Shown here one piece after another: positions 26,249 to 35,515 of a DNA stretch of 64,000 nt (within the stretch, counting starts at the first letter, position 1; each line of letters begins with the position of its first letter). The translations under genes and the position numbers were made by a program. The stretch is from NCBI GenBank assembly GCA_001544655.2, contig FCOD02000016.1, positions 99,016 to 163,015 on the forward strand. Reading direction: 5' to 3'. This stretch comes from Caballeronia turbans (lineage in GTDB: Bacteria; Pseudomonadota; Gammaproteobacteria; Burkholderiales; Burkholderiaceae). The notes under the pieces are model-generated. The model had not been told where the DNA came from and searched no databases. It worked only from the letters and a program-made list of their open reading frames with translations.

Positions 26249-28765
26249 CTAGGCGTCGCGCAGGGATTGCAGCGCGGGCCGCGCCAGCACGCGCCGCAGG
26301 CTCAGCCAGCCGCCGAGCGCGGCGCATGCGACGCCCGCGACGATGCCCGTCGGCACGAGCCACGGATTGAAATCGATATGAAACTCGAACACGCGCGCTG
26401 CGAGCACATAGCCGATGGCCTGCGCACCGATCGCCGCCATCAGGCCCGAAAGCGCGCCCACAGCCACGAACTCCGCGACCTGCACCGAGCGCACCTGTTT
26501 GTGCGATGCGCCGAGCGCGCGCAGAAGCGCCGACTCGCGCACGCGTTCGTCGCGCGTGCCGGCGAGCGCCGCGTACAGCACGAGCACACCCGCCGCGAGC
26601 GTGAAGAGGAACAGGAACTGCACGGCGCCGATCACCTGCGCGAGCGTGCGATGGATCTGCGCGAGAATCGGCGCGATATCGATGGCCGTCACGTTCGGAT
26701 AACGCGCGACCAGGCCGTCGATCACGCGCTGTTCTTCCGCCGGCAGATGGAAGCTCGTGATGAAGGTCGCCGGAAGATCGGCGAGCGCCTCGGGCGGCAT
26801 CAGCACGAAGAAGTTGACCTTGAACGAGTTCCAGTCGACCTTGCGCACGCTCGTCACGCTCGCTTCGACGGGCAGGCCGGCGACGTCGAAACGCAGCGTG
26901 TCGCCCATCTTCACGCGGATGGTCTTCGCGATGCCCTCCTCGATCGACACCTGCGGCTTGCCGTCCTTGCCGAACCACGCGCCTTGCGTCACGCGGTTGT
27001 CGCCGGGCAACTCGGTCGTGTACGACAGATTGAATTCGCGGTCGACGAGGCGCTTCGCATCGGCCTTGTCATAGTTGTCCGGATTCACCGGCTTGCCGTT
27101 GATCGCGACGAGACGCGCGCGGACCATCGGCGAGAGCCCGGCGTCGGGCTGGCCGTGCGTGTGCAGATAGTCGAGCACGCCCTGACGCTGGTCGGGCTGA
27201 ATGTCGATGAGGAACTGATTCGGCGCATCAGGCGGCGTCGCGTCGCGCCAGCCCTTGATGAGATCGTTGCGCGTCATGCCGATGAGCAACAGGCACATCA
27301 GGCCTATGCCGAGCGCGGTGATCTGCAGCGCGCTCGATCCACTGCGCCGCTCCAGCGACGCGAGCGCATAACGCCAGCCGACGCCCGCGCGGCTGCGTTC
27401 GCGGCGCACGAAGCGCGCTGCGGCCCAAAGCGCCGCCCGCGCGATCACGCCGAACACGAGTAGTCCGGCCGCGAAGCCGCCCGCGACGATGCCGCCCAGC
27501 TTCACTTCTCCCGCCGCGACGATCAGCAGCGCCGCGAACAGCAGCACGCCGACGCCATACGCCGCATGCGCGACGCGTTGCGCATCGCCGAGTTCACGGC
27601 GGATCACGTGGACCGGCGGCACTCGCGTGATCGGCAGAAGCGGCGGCAGCGCGAAACCGAGCAAAAGCACGAGGCCCATCGCGATGCCCTGCAACGCCGG
27701 CCACACGCTCGGCTGCGGCAACTCGACATCGACGAGCGAACCGAGCCAGTTCAGCAAGACGAGATGACCGCCGAAACCCAGCACGATGCCGACCGCGCTG
27801 CCGATCACGCCGATCGCGAGGAATTCGTTCAGAAAGAGCGCGCGCAGCGTGCGCTGGCTGACGCCGAGACAGCGCATTGCCGCGCAGCCGTCGAGATGCC
27901 GGCGCGCGAAACGATGCGCCGCCATCGCGATCGCGACCGCCGCGAGCAGCGCCGTCAGCAGCGAGACGAGCGTGAGAAAGTGGCTCGCGCGATCGATCGT
28001 CTGGCGCACCTGCGGCTGCCCGTCGGAGAGCGATTCCAGGCCGACGCCGCGCAGCTTGCCGCCGTCGACCTGCTCGCGCGCGAATCTTGCGAACCGCTCG
28101 ACGTTGCTGTCGGAACCGGCGACGAGCAATCGGTACGTCACACGGCTGCCATACCCGATCAGTCCCGTGCCCGCGATCTCGTCGGCGCGCATCATGAGGC
28201 GCGGCGAAAAGTTGACGAACGAGAAGCCGCGATCCAGTTCGCGCGTGATGACGCCCGCGACCGTGAACGTGCGCGTGCCGACCTTGACCGCGCCGCCGAC
28301 GCGGGTCTTGAGCGCATCGAGCAAGGCAGGATCGACCCAGACGGTGCCGGGCGCGGGAATGCCATGCGCAGGCGCATCGGCGGCATCCGTGCCGGGCGCG
28401 ATGCGCAGCGCGCCGCGCAACGGATAACCTTGCGTCACGCCCTTGATCGCCGCGAGCCTCGAAAGCGGCTCCGCGGCCGTCGAGCTGATCATGCTCGGAA
28501 AAATCGTGGTGCCCGCCGTCTCCAGTCCGAGCGATTTCGCCTCTTTCGCGAACATCGGATCGACGGGATGATCCGCGCGCACGACGAAATCGGCGGCGAT
28601 CATCTGACGGCCGTCGCGCGCGAGCCCCTGACGCATGCGATCCGCGAGGAACCCCACGCTCGAGAGCGCCGCCACTGCGAGCACCAGCGCGAGCAGGAGC
28701 ATCGTGAGTTCGCCCGCGCGCCAGTCACGCGCGGTCATGCGCCATGCCTGACGCACCGTCTGCAT
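26249..28765 (-). CDS. FtsX-like ABC permease (YbbP type), no ATPase nearby
   Basis: An 838-residue protein with an N-terminal TM helix (about 20-40), a large periplasmic MacB-PCD-like domain, then FtsX permease blocks in the middle (MAAHRFARRHLDGCAAMRCLGVSQRTLRALF, a coupling-helix motif) and near the end (TRDERVRESALLRALGASHKQVRSVQ). This duplicated permease plan is that of YbbP. The partner ATPase YbbA is normally adjacent; none is seen within several kb. MQTVRQAWRMTARDW at 28765 is taken as start; the open frame continues to 29248 only by overlapping DUF4126. Confidence 0.88.
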   Translation of the reverse strand: MQTVRQAWRMTARDWRAGELTMLLLALVLAVAALSSVGFLADRMRQGLARDGRQMIAADFVVRADHPVDPMFAKEAKSLGLETAGTTIFPSMISSTAAEPLSRLAAIKGVTQGYPLRGALRIAPGTDAADAPAHGIPAPGTVWVDPALLDALKTRVGGAVKVGTRTFTVAGVITRELDRGFSFVNFSPRLMMRADEIAGTGLIGYGSRVTYRLLVAGSDSNVERFARFAREQVDGGKLRGVGLESLSDGQPQVRQTIDRASHFLTLVSLLTALLAAVAIAMAAHRFARRHLDGCAAMRCLGVSQRTLRALFLNEFLAIGVIGSAVGIVLGFGGHLVLLNWLGSLVDVELPQPSVWPALQGIAMGLVLLLGFALPPLLPITRVPPVHVIRRELGDAQRVAHAAYGVGVLLFAALLIVAAGEVKLGGIVAGGFAAGLLVFGVIARAALWAAARFVRRERSRAGVGWRYALASLERRSGSSALQITALGIGLMCLLLIGMTRNDLIKGWRDATPPDAPNQFLIDIQPDQRQGVLDYLHTHGQPDAGLSPMVRARLVAINGKPVNPDNYDKADAKRLVDREFNLSYTTELPGDNRVTQGAWFGKDGKPQVSIEEGIAKTIRVKMGDTLRFDVAGLPVEASVTSVRKVDWNSFKVNFFVLMPPEALADLPATFITSFHLPAEEQRVIDGLVARYPNVTAIDIAPILAQIHRTLAQVIGAVQFLFLFTLAAGVLVLYAALAGTRDERVRESALLRALGASHKQVRSVQVAEFVAVGALSGLMAAIGAQAIGYVLAARVFEFHIDFNPWLVPTGIVAGVACAALGGWLSLRRVLARPALQSLRDA

Positions 28766-28836
28766 AAAACCGAGTTTGATGGCCGGGTGAGAATGTCCAG
28801 CCTTGAGTGCAGCCTGATCGTTCCTGAATGCGGTGC

Positions 28837-29463
28837 TCAATCGTGCTTGCTCCGCAGCCGGTTCATGCGATCGGAACTCGGCAGCATGTGCTTCGCCATG
28901 CGCGACACGCCACCATGCACGCCGCGCGCGAGACGCGGCAGCGCCCAGCCGGCGAGCACCAGAAACGCGAGCAAGAGCACGAGAAACAGGAACGGGACGA
29001 AAAGCGCGAGCGTGATGCCCGCGAGGGCGCCGACGTCCTCGGTCGCCGATGCCGCCCAGTTCGACACGGGCTCCGGCGACAGATTGATGAGCGCGCGCGT
29101 GCCCGCCTTCGCAAAATGCGATGCCCCGGCGAGCGTGCCGCCCGCGAGCGCCGCGACGGTGAGCAGGGCCGGATCGGCGTGGCCGAGCGAGCCGGCCGCG
29201 AGCACGGCGCCCGCCGGAATGCGGATGAAGGTGTGGACCGCGTCCCACAAGGAATCGACGGCGGGAATTTTATCGGCGAGAAATTCGACGAGCGCGAGCA
29301 CCGCCGCCGCGCCGATCACCCACGGCGAGCCGAGCACCGCAAGCGTATCCGGCAGATGGACAAGTCCCATGCGCTGGAACATGCCGGCGATGAAGACGGT
29401 GAGATACAGGCGCAGCCCGCTCGCCCATGACAGGCCCGCTGCGAGCGAAAGTGACTCAAGCAT
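28837..29463 (-). CDS. DUF4126 integral membrane protein
   Basis: A 208-residue polytopic membrane protein. The start SLSLAAGLSWASGLRLYLTVFIAGMFQRMG and the LADKIPAVDSLWDAVHTFIRIPAGAVLA block identify DUF4126. A basic C-terminal tail follows the last helix. Function unknown. The 280-nt stretch upstream (29464-29744) holds no gene I can support. Confidence 0.88.
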   Translation of the reverse strand: MLESLSLAAGLSWASGLRLYLTVFIAGMFQRMGLVHLPDTLAVLGSPWVIGAAAVLALVEFLADKIPAVDSLWDAVHTFIRIPAGAVLAAGSLGHADPALLTVAALAGGTLAGASHFAKAGTRALINLSPEPVSNWAASATEDVGALAGITLALFVPFLFLVLLLAFLVLAGWALPRLARGVHGGVSRMAKHMLPSSDRMNRLRSKHD

Positions 29464-29744
29464 TGCCGCCTCCCTTGTGCTGCCTGCTGCCGGCGTTCGT
29501 CGCTGGCGGACGATTTGCCGGCTGAAAAAAGCGGCCTGACCGAAAATCTCGAAAGAAGGTGCCTACATCCACGAAGATAGTGCAAAAAAACGGAATATAG
29601 GAATCAGACGAAAACGGATGACCTCAGACCATTATATCCACCCAAATACGCGCGGTGCAGCAACGGTTCGAGCGAATGCCCTTCCCGGTGCGCCGGCGCA
29701 CGTCGGGGTGGCGCCGACGCAACGGGCGAGACCTCGATGAAGCC

Positions 29745-30065
29745 TTAGTGCCCCGACGAAATCTTGAGCCCGACGAGCCCAGCGACGATCAGCACCGCGC
29801 TCACGATGCGCGCCGCCGAAAAGGCCTCGCCCAGGAAGACGATGCCGAACACGAATGCGCCGAGCGCGCCGATGCCCGTCCATACGGCATAGGCCGTGCC
29901 GAGCGGCAACTGTTTCATGGCGATGGCGAGCAAAACGAAACTGCCGATAGCCGTGATGATCGTGAAGATGGACGGTCCGAGCCGAGTGAAGCCCTCGGAC
30001 GATTTGAGACCTGCGGCCCACGCAACTTCGAGCAGACCGGCGATGAAAAGAAGAATCCAGGACAT
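29745..30065 (-). CDS. sugE: Guanidinium exporter of the SMR family (SugE/Gdx)
   Basis: A 106-residue four-helix small multidrug resistance protein that works as an antiparallel dimer exchanging guanidinium for protons. The essential Glu is residue 13 in GLLEVAWA, and [21 protein letters not shown] is typical of the SugE/Gdx branch rather than the EmrE drug exporters. Assignment to guanidine is strengthened by the guanidine-II riboswitch in its leader. An AAAGGGAG ribosome site (30080-30073) lies directly after the second riboswitch hairpin. Confidence 0.95.
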   Translation of the reverse strand: MSWILLFIAGLLEVAWAAGLKSSEGFTRLGPSIFTIITAIGSFVLLAIAMKQLPLGTAYAVWTGIGALGAFVFGIVFLGEAFSAARIVSAVLIVAGLVGLKISSGH

Positions 30066-30086
30066 CGGGCGACTCCCTTTAAAAAT

Positions 30087-30130
30087 GGGGCCGTCCCCGA
30101 TGAAACGAGGCGCATGCGGTCGTCCACATG
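30087..30130 (-). ncRNA. Guanidine-II (mini-ykkC) riboswitch
   Basis: On the minus strand two short hairpins each carry the diagnostic ACGR tetraloop. Hairpin 1 (30130-30113) has CATGTGG and CCGCATG arms around ACGA. Hairpin 2 (30098-30087) has GGGG and CCCC arms around ACGG. They are separated by 14 nt. Guanidine binding brings the two loops together and frees the ribosome site seven bases downstream, turning on sugE translation. The structure is seen directly; the ligand follows from the known class and the downstream gene. Confidence 0.92.
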
Positions 30131-30150
30131 GCCTTAAGAGCAGACCTGCG

Positions 30151-30156
30151 ATTGTA
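30151..30156 (-). promoter_or_regulatory. -10 box of the sugE riboswitch transcript
   Basis: Minus-strand TACAAT lies 20 nt before the first riboswitch hairpin, consistent with transcription starting about 15 nt before it. No clear -35 was found. Confidence 0.5.
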
Positions 30157-30240
30157 TCAAACTGGTGCATGCGCGGCCCGGTGCATGCAGGGCCGCGTCG
30201 CGCGGCGCGTGGCCGCGTTCATGAAAACCGTGTATTAAGT

Positions 30241-30262
30241 AAAAAGCGCCCACGCGGGGCGC
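30241..30262 (-). terminator. Leftward terminator-like hairpin before cydA
   Basis: GCGCCC and GGGCGC arms with a 5-nt loop are followed on the minus strand by TTTTT. It points away from cydA and toward sugE, with no minus-strand gene feeding it. It may insulate sugE from antisense transcription, or simply form a hairpin upstream of cydA. Confidence 0.45.
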
Positions 30263-30308
30263 GCCGTTCGACATAGCCGCTGCAAAAAGCCTGAACAAAG
30301 GAGCGTTC

Positions 30309-31766
30309 ATGGATGTCGATTCCGTCCTGCTCTCCCGCTTCCAGTTCGCGTGGGTCGTCGCGTTCCACATTCTGCTTCCGGCGTTCACGGTCGGCCTGTC
30401 GTGCTATATCGCGACGCTCGAATTCAACTGGTGGATCACGAAGCGCGACGTCTACCGGCGGCTCTCGGCGTTCTGGCTGAAGATCTTCGCGGTGTCTTTC
30501 GGGATGGGCGTGGTATCGGGCATCGTGATGCCCTTCCAGTTCGGCACCAACTGGAGCCGCTTTTCGGACGCGACCGCCAACGTCGTCGGCCCGCTGATGG
30601 GCTATGAAGTGCTGACGGCGTTCTTCCTCGAATCGGCGTTTCTCGGCGTGCTGCTTTTCGGGCGCAAGCTCGTGCCGCAATGGGCGCACGTGATGTCCGC
30701 GATTTTCGTCGCCGCCGGCACGGTGATCTCGTCGTTCTGGATACTCGCCGTCAATAGCTGGATGCAGACGCCGCAGGGCCATCGCATGCTGCCCGACGGC
30801 CGCTTCGAAGTGGTGAGCTTTTTTGACGTGATCTTCACGCCGTCGTTTCCGTACCGGCTCGGGCATACGGTGAGCGCGTTTCTCGTGACGGCGGGCTTCG
30901 TCATTCTCGGCGTCGGCGCGATGTACCTGCGCCAGCGCCGCGCACTCGAGGAAAGCCGCGTGATGGTGAAAATGTCGCTGATCTTTCTCATCATCATGGT
31001 GCCGGTCCAGATGGTGATCGGCGACGCGCACGGCCTCAACACGCTGCAACATCAGCCCGCCAAGCTCGCGGCGATGGAAGGCCTCTGGGAATCAGGCACG
31101 CGCATCCCCGCCAATCTCTTTTCGATTCCCGATCAGGAGGAAGAGCGCAATCACTTCGAGATCTCGATTCCGGTGCTCGGCAGCCTGTATCTGACGCACG
31201 ATCCGAACGGCTTCGTGCGCGGGCTGAAGGACTTCCCGCGCGAGGACCGTCCGCCCGTGGCCGTCGTGTTCTTCGCGTTTCACATCATGGTCGGCATCGC
31301 GCTTCTCATGTTCGCGCTCGTGCTGTGGGGCATCGTGCAGTTCGCACGCGGCAGAATCGAGACGAGCCCGCGCTGGCTGCGCGCGGCCACCTGGGCGATG
31401 CCGCTCGGCTTCATCGCGGTGGTCGCAGGCTGGACGACGACCGAAGCCGGCCGCCAGCCGTGGACCGTGTACGGCATCCTGCGCACGAAGGATTCGGTGA
31501 CGCCATCGCTCACCGCGGCCGATGTCGGCCTCTCGTGGCTGCTCTACATGCTGGCTTATGTCGTCATCTTCGGCGCGGGCTTCTTCCTGCTGCGGCGCCT
31601 CGTGCGCGTGGGGCCGGCGGAAGTCGCGCATGCGCACGAGAAGGACGAACTGGACGCGAAGACACGCGCGGCGCGTCCGCTCTCGGCGGTATCGGCCAGT
31701 GCGGGCGGCGCGACGCGGCCCGTCAGCGACGACGATATCGTGCCGCCTGGCCGCGGGCGCCATTAA
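30309..31766 (+). CDS. cydA: Cytochrome bd-type ubiquinol oxidase subunit I (CioA-like)
   Basis: Subunit I carries haems b558, b595 and d and oxidises ubiquinol in the inner membrane. At 485 residues with a short Q-loop it resembles the cyanide-insensitive CioA form rather than the 522-residue E. coli CydA. Visible signatures include LLSRFQFAWVVAFHILLPAFTVG at the N-terminus, the GRQPWTVYGILRT loop, and multiple TM helices. A basic C-terminal tail follows. AAAGGAG precedes the ATG. cydB starts 20 nt after it ends. Confidence 0.95.
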   Translation: MDVDSVLLSRFQFAWVVAFHILLPAFTVGLSCYIATLEFNWWITKRDVYRRLSAFWLKIFAVSFGMGVVSGIVMPFQFGTNWSRFSDATANVVGPLMGYEVLTAFFLESAFLGVLLFGRKLVPQWAHVMSAIFVAAGTVISSFWILAVNSWMQTPQGHRMLPDGRFEVVSFFDVIFTPSFPYRLGHTVSAFLVTAGFVILGVGAMYLRQRRALEESRVMVKMSLIFLIIMVPVQMVIGDAHGLNTLQHQPAKLAAMEGLWESGTRIPANLFSIPDQEEERNHFEISIPVLGSLYLTHDPNGFVRGLKDFPREDRPPVAVVFFAFHIMVGIALLMFALVLWGIVQFARGRIETSPRWLRAATWAMPLGFIAVVAGWTTTEAGRQPWTVYGILRTKDSVTPSLTAADVGLSWLLYMLAYVVIFGAGFFLLRRLVRVGPAEVAHAHEKDELDAKTRAARPLSAVSASAGGATRPVSDDDIVPPGRGRH

Positions 31767-31786
31767 CGTCGAAAACGGAGAACGCG

Positions 31787-32791
31787 ATGCTCGATCTCGT
31801 GCCGCTGTGGGCCGCCATTCTCGCGCTGGCGGTGTTCATGTATGTGCTGCTCGACGGCTTCGATCTCGGCGTCGGCATGATGTTCCTGCTGCGTCGCGAC
31901 CCCGAATCGCGCAATCTCATGATCAACTCCGTCGCGCCGGTCTGGGACTTCAACGAAACGTGGCTGATCCTCGGCGGCGGCGGGCTCTTCGCGGTGTTCC
32001 CGCTTGCGTTCGCGATCATCGTGCCGGCCGTGTACTTCCCGATTCTCTTCATGCTGCTCGGGCTGATATTTCGCGGCGTCGCGTTCGAGTTCCGCGAGGT
32101 GATCGGCGCGCGCAAGTGGCTCTGGGACGGCGCGTTCGGCTGCGGCTCGCTCGTCGCGACGTTTTCGCAGGGCATCGTGCTCGGCATGTTCATTCAGGGC
32201 TTCCCGATCGAAGGCCGCGTCTATGTGGGCACGAGCTGGAACTGGGTCGCGCCGTTTCCGCTGCTGGTCGGCGTAGGGCTGATCTTCGGTTATGCGCTGC
32301 AAGGCACGACCTGGCTCGTGCTCAAGACCGAAGGCGAACTGCAGCAATGGAGCCGCCGCATGGCGCGCTACGCGCTCTTCGGCGTGATCGTGTTCATTCT
32401 GCTCATCAGCCTGTGGACGCCGCTCAAGGATGCGCGCATCGCGGCGCGCTGGTTCGGCTTTCCGCAGAGCTTCGTGTTCGCGCCGGTGCCGGTGCTCACC
32501 GCGCTGCTCGCGTGGACGCTGTGGTCGAGCCTTGCAAAAGGCCGGGAAGTGATGCCGTTCCTGTGCTCGATCGGCCTCTTCTTTCTTGCCTTCACGGGGC
32601 TCGTGATCAGCCTGTGGCCGTTCATTGCGCCGCCTTCCGTTACGCTCTGGGATGCGTCCGCCGCGCCGCTATCGCATCAGTTTCTGCTGATCGGGACGAT
32701 GTTCCTGCTGCCCGTGCTGATGATTTATGTGATCTGGTCGTATTGGGTGTTTCGCGGGAAGGTGCGCGGGGATATCGGGTATCACGCGTGA
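31787..32791 (+). CDS. cydB: Cytochrome bd-type ubiquinol oxidase subunit II (CioB-like)
   Basis: A 334-residue polytopic protein that pairs with CydA. The N-terminal LDLVPLWAAILALAVFMYVLLDGFDLGVGMMFLL is diagnostic, with NSVAPVWDFNETWLILGGGGLFAVFP following. Length matches CioB. The start MLDLVP at 31787 has an ACGGAGAA ribosome site; the frame running further upstream overlaps cydA. No CydX-like small subunit frame was recognised downstream. Confidence 0.95.
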   Translation: MLDLVPLWAAILALAVFMYVLLDGFDLGVGMMFLLRRDPESRNLMINSVAPVWDFNETWLILGGGGLFAVFPLAFAIIVPAVYFPILFMLLGLIFRGVAFEFREVIGARKWLWDGAFGCGSLVATFSQGIVLGMFIQGFPIEGRVYVGTSWNWVAPFPLLVGVGLIFGYALQGTTWLVLKTEGELQQWSRRMARYALFGVIVFILLISLWTPLKDARIAARWFGFPQSFVFAPVPVLTALLAWTLWSSLAKGREVMPFLCSIGLFFLAFTGLVISLWPFIAPPSVTLWDASAAPLSHQFLLIGTMFLLPVLMIYVIWSYWVFRGKVRGDIGYHA

Positions 32792-32852
32792 GAGCTTTTA
32801 GGCTTTCGCCCGGCGAAGCCCAGGACAACATCCCAACGCACTCCGAGCCGCA

Positions 32853-33335
32853 TCAGAGCTTCTGCTGCGTCGCGAGGGACAGTATCCGCGCCCACTTGCG
32901 CGCCTCGCCGCGATCGCGCATCGGCAGATTCCATGCGCCATGGTTCGCATCCTGCACGTCGAGCACCACCTGCCACACGCCGCTTGCGCCGCCCGGCTCC
33001 TGCATGCGCGCGCCGCGCAGGTCCGCGAAGATATAGCTGCCGCGCTCGTCGCCGACGCGCACATCGCACAGACGCTTGCCCGCCGCGACCCGCACGCCGC
33101 CCCAGTCGCGTTTGAGCTCATGCGTCCAGTCGCCGCTCTCCCCCTTGCGCAGGTTCGGCGCGATCTCGCGGCGGCTCGCGAGCCAGCGCATTACGCCGGC
33201 GGCGATCGCGAGCAATACGACGACCGCCACGGCGACGGCCACTCCCAGCCCGAAATGCGCATGAAGCGCGTTGAACGACCAGATCGCGCCGTAAATCAGC
33301 AATCCGAGGGCGATCAATCCGACGACGATGGGCAT
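32853..33335 (-). CDS. Small membrane protein of unknown function
   Basis: A 160-residue protein with two predicted membrane helices at the N-terminus (about 2-22 and 30-50) and a soluble C-terminal domain rich in charged residues (WTHELKRDWGGVRVAAGKRLCDVRVGDERGSYIFADLRGARM) that would face the cytoplasm if both helices cross. I do not recognise the family. It converges with cydB and follows the peroxiredoxin gene in the same direction. Confidence 0.65.
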   Translation of the reverse strand: MPIVVGLIALGLLIYGAIWSFNALHAHFGLGVAVAVAVVVLLAIAAGVMRWLASRREIAPNLRKGESGDWTHELKRDWGGVRVAAGKRLCDVRVGDERGSYIFADLRGARMQEPGGASGVWQVVLDVQDANHGAWNLPMRDRGEARKWARILSLATQQKL

Positions 33336-33374
33336 GGCGTCTCCCGCGCGCTCAACCGGTGAAACAGAAACGTA

Positions 33375-33938
33375 TCACTGCGCCTTGTGCTTCGCGTTCC
33401 AGTCACGCAGCGCCTGCAGCGTGTTCGCGACATGCTGGTCCGGCGACAGGCTCGTGTATTCGTAGATGACCTTGCCGTCAGGCGCGATCACGTAGGACAC
33501 GCGATTGGCCATCGTGCTTTTCATCGGCATGGAGGCGTCGTAGGAACGGATGATCTTCGAGTCCGCGTCCGCCGCGACCGGGAATTTGCTGCGGCACTCG
33601 CTCACGGAGAACTTCTTCAATGTGTCGATGTTGTCATGCGACACGCCGATGACCGTCGCGCCCTCGGCCTTGTACTGATCGACCGCTTCGGCGAATTCGT
33701 GCGCCTCGATCGTACAGCCCTTGGTGAACGCAGCCGGATAGAAGTACAGGACTACCGGGCCTTTCCTGAGCGCGTCGGCGAGCGAATAGTCGTACACGTT
33801 GCCGCCGAGCGATGCCTGCGCGGTGAAGTCGGGCGCGGGATCGCCGGGCTTGAGCGTCGCGCCTGCCGTGAGCGGATGCACCGCCGCCGCGATCGCAAAG
33901 GCACCACCCACCATAAAGCTGGAAAGCCTGCTCTTCAT
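33375..33938 (-). CDS. Exported peroxiredoxin (BCP/AhpC-TSA type)
   Basis: A 187-residue thiol peroxidase with a cleavable signal peptide (MKSRLSSFMVGGAFAIAAAVHPLTAGA, cleavage near residue 26), so it should act in the periplasm. The thioredoxin-fold catalytic site is VVLYFYPAAFTKGCTIEAHEF, with the peroxidatic Cys at about 75. The BCP-type resolving Cys five residues later is absent; Cys115 in SECRSKF is the only other candidate, so it may be a 1-Cys or atypical 2-Cys enzyme. Confidence 0.9.
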   Translation of the reverse strand: MKSRLSSFMVGGAFAIAAAVHPLTAGATLKPGDPAPDFTAQASLGGNVYDYSLADALRKGPVVLYFYPAAFTKGCTIEAHEFAEAVDQYKAEGATVIGVSHDNIDTLKKFSVSECRSKFPVAADADSKIIRSYDASMPMKSTMANRVSYVIAPDGKVIYEYTSLSPDQHVANTLQALRDWNAKHKAQ

Positions 33939-33980
33939 GCGCGCTCCTTTCGATGACCTCGTTCATGCGAAGACGGCGTG

Positions 33981-35279
33981 CTACGCGTCGTCCGCGCCCT
34001 GATCCATGCGATGTCCGGCGAACCACGCCGCCGCATCGAACTGCAGTTTCGCGAGCACGGCGGGCGTGAGCGCCTCGAACGATGGCCGGGCGTGCCGGCT
34101 CGCGTCGATCGCGGACGCATCGCCCCGCTCCGCCGCCCGTGCGATACCGAGCAGCGCGCCGAGCGGCCCCTCGCCCGCCAGGATGGCGCCGCGGATTTCC
34201 GCCGCCAGATGGAGCTTATCGAGAATTTCCACCGGCTGCATGTCGAGCACCACATGCACGAGCGAGAAGATGCCGGTCATGAACGCGGCATCGGAGAAGG
34301 CTTCGTCGGCGGGACGCAGCATTTCGGCGGCGAGCTCCAGAAAGCGCGCACGCGTGCCGACGAGCTGCAGGAGCGGGTCCGAGCGCCACGGCAGGCCGCT
34401 GCCGTCGGCGTAGAGCAGCAACTGTGTCCAACGCATCAACTGGCGCGTGCCGGTCGCCGCGATCGCCTCGCGCAGCGACGACACGCGCCGCCCGCGCGTC
34501 TGCGCACTCGAATTGGCGAGGCGCATCAACTGCACGACGATGTCCGGGTTGCGCTTCAGCTCCGCCTCCAGCTCGCGCATGCCGGGCTCCCCCGCGAGCA
34601 CGGCCATCAGGCGCAGCAGCGAGCCGCGCGCGGGACTGGCGCGACGCGCCGACAGCACCTGCGGCCGCGCGAAGAAATAGCCCTGGAAGAAGTCGAAGCC
34701 GAGCTTGCGCGCTTGCGTGAAATCGTCGGGCGTCTCGACCTTCTCGGCCACGAGCAGCTTGCCGCGCCGTTTCACCGCCGCCGCGAGTTCGGGCAGATGG
34801 TCATGATCCGCCGCCAGAAAATCGACCTTGACGATATCCACCGATGGCAGTGCGCCGAGCAGCGCATCGTCGAGCCGCACGACATCGTCGAGCGCGAAGC
34901 GAAAGCCCGCGTTGCGCAATTGCGCGCAGCGCTTGAAGAGCGTCTCGTCGAAGGCGATGTTCTCCAGCAATTCCAGCACGAAGCGCTCGGGCTGCATGAT
35001 GTGGACGATGTCGTCGAACAGCAGCTCGCGGCTCATGTTCACGTAGCCCGGATGCGGCCCGAGGACCGCCGGCACGCCGATCTCGCCGATCGTGCGCGCG
35101 ACGACATGCGCGGTCGCCTGCATGTCGTCGTGAACGCGCGCGCGATTGTCGGGACTGTCGCGAAAGAGCAGTTCGTAAGCGACGAGCACGCCGTCGCCGT
35201 CGAGGATCGGCTGGCGCCCGACATATACGCGCTGTCCGCGCCTCGCCGGCGCCGCGCGCTTTACGGACGAATCGGGCAT
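33981..35279 (-). CDS. Degenerate EAL plus HDOD signalling protein
   Basis: A 432-residue protein. Its N-terminal half is an EAL fold with YELLFR instead of EAL-L-R and FALDDVVRLDD instead of the DDFG-TGY metal site, so c-di-GMP phosphodiesterase activity should be lost. Its C-terminal half (about 215-420) is an HDOD domain (LMRLANSSAQTRGRRVSSLREAIAATG). This is the YuxH arrangement, thought to act as a protein scaffold or ligand sensor. MPDSSVKRA at 35279 is used; longer starts are not supported. It diverges from the GGDEF-EAL gene. Confidence 0.9.
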   Translation of the reverse strand: MPDSSVKRAAPARRGQRVYVGRQPILDGDGVLVAYELLFRDSPDNRARVHDDMQATAHVVARTIGEIGVPAVLGPHPGYVNMSRELLFDDIVHIMQPERFVLELLENIAFDETLFKRCAQLRNAGFRFALDDVVRLDDALLGALPSVDIVKVDFLAADHDHLPELAAAVKRRGKLLVAEKVETPDDFTQARKLGFDFFQGYFFARPQVLSARRASPARGSLLRLMAVLAGEPGMRELEAELKRNPDIVVQLMRLANSSAQTRGRRVSSLREAIAATGTRQLMRWTQLLLYADGSGLPWRSDPLLQLVGTRARFLELAAEMLRPADEAFSDAAFMTGIFSLVHVVLDMQPVEILDKLHLAAEIRGAILAGEGPLGALLGIARAAERGDASAIDASRHARPSFEALTPAVLAKLQFDAAAWFAGHRMDQGADDA

Positions 35280-35515
35280 GGCACGGACCGCTCGGAGGCG
35301 CGCCGCGGCGCTGTAAAGCCTTGCGTGAAGGCCGGCTCCGGAATTCTGGCGATGGCGCAGGCCGGCTGCATGGTGAATTCGATCATGGGGCGGAAACGGG
35401 GCGAACGGAATGCTGGTGGTCAACAGCGCGACGAAGGCCCGGCAACGATCGCACGCGCGGGGAAACCGTTCTCACTGAAAACGCGCCACTGTAACCGAAT
35501 TCGCCTGACCAGATA

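Noticed and set aside
25073-27463. 796-codon open frame on the plus strand
   Set aside because: It is antisense to the AlaX-type, globin and FtsX-like genes, is Arg/His/Ala-rich, and has no recognisable domain; a high-GC shadow.
30151-30165. FNR/ANR site upstream of cydA
   Set aside because: Only one half-site (ATCAA) is present; the other half does not match.
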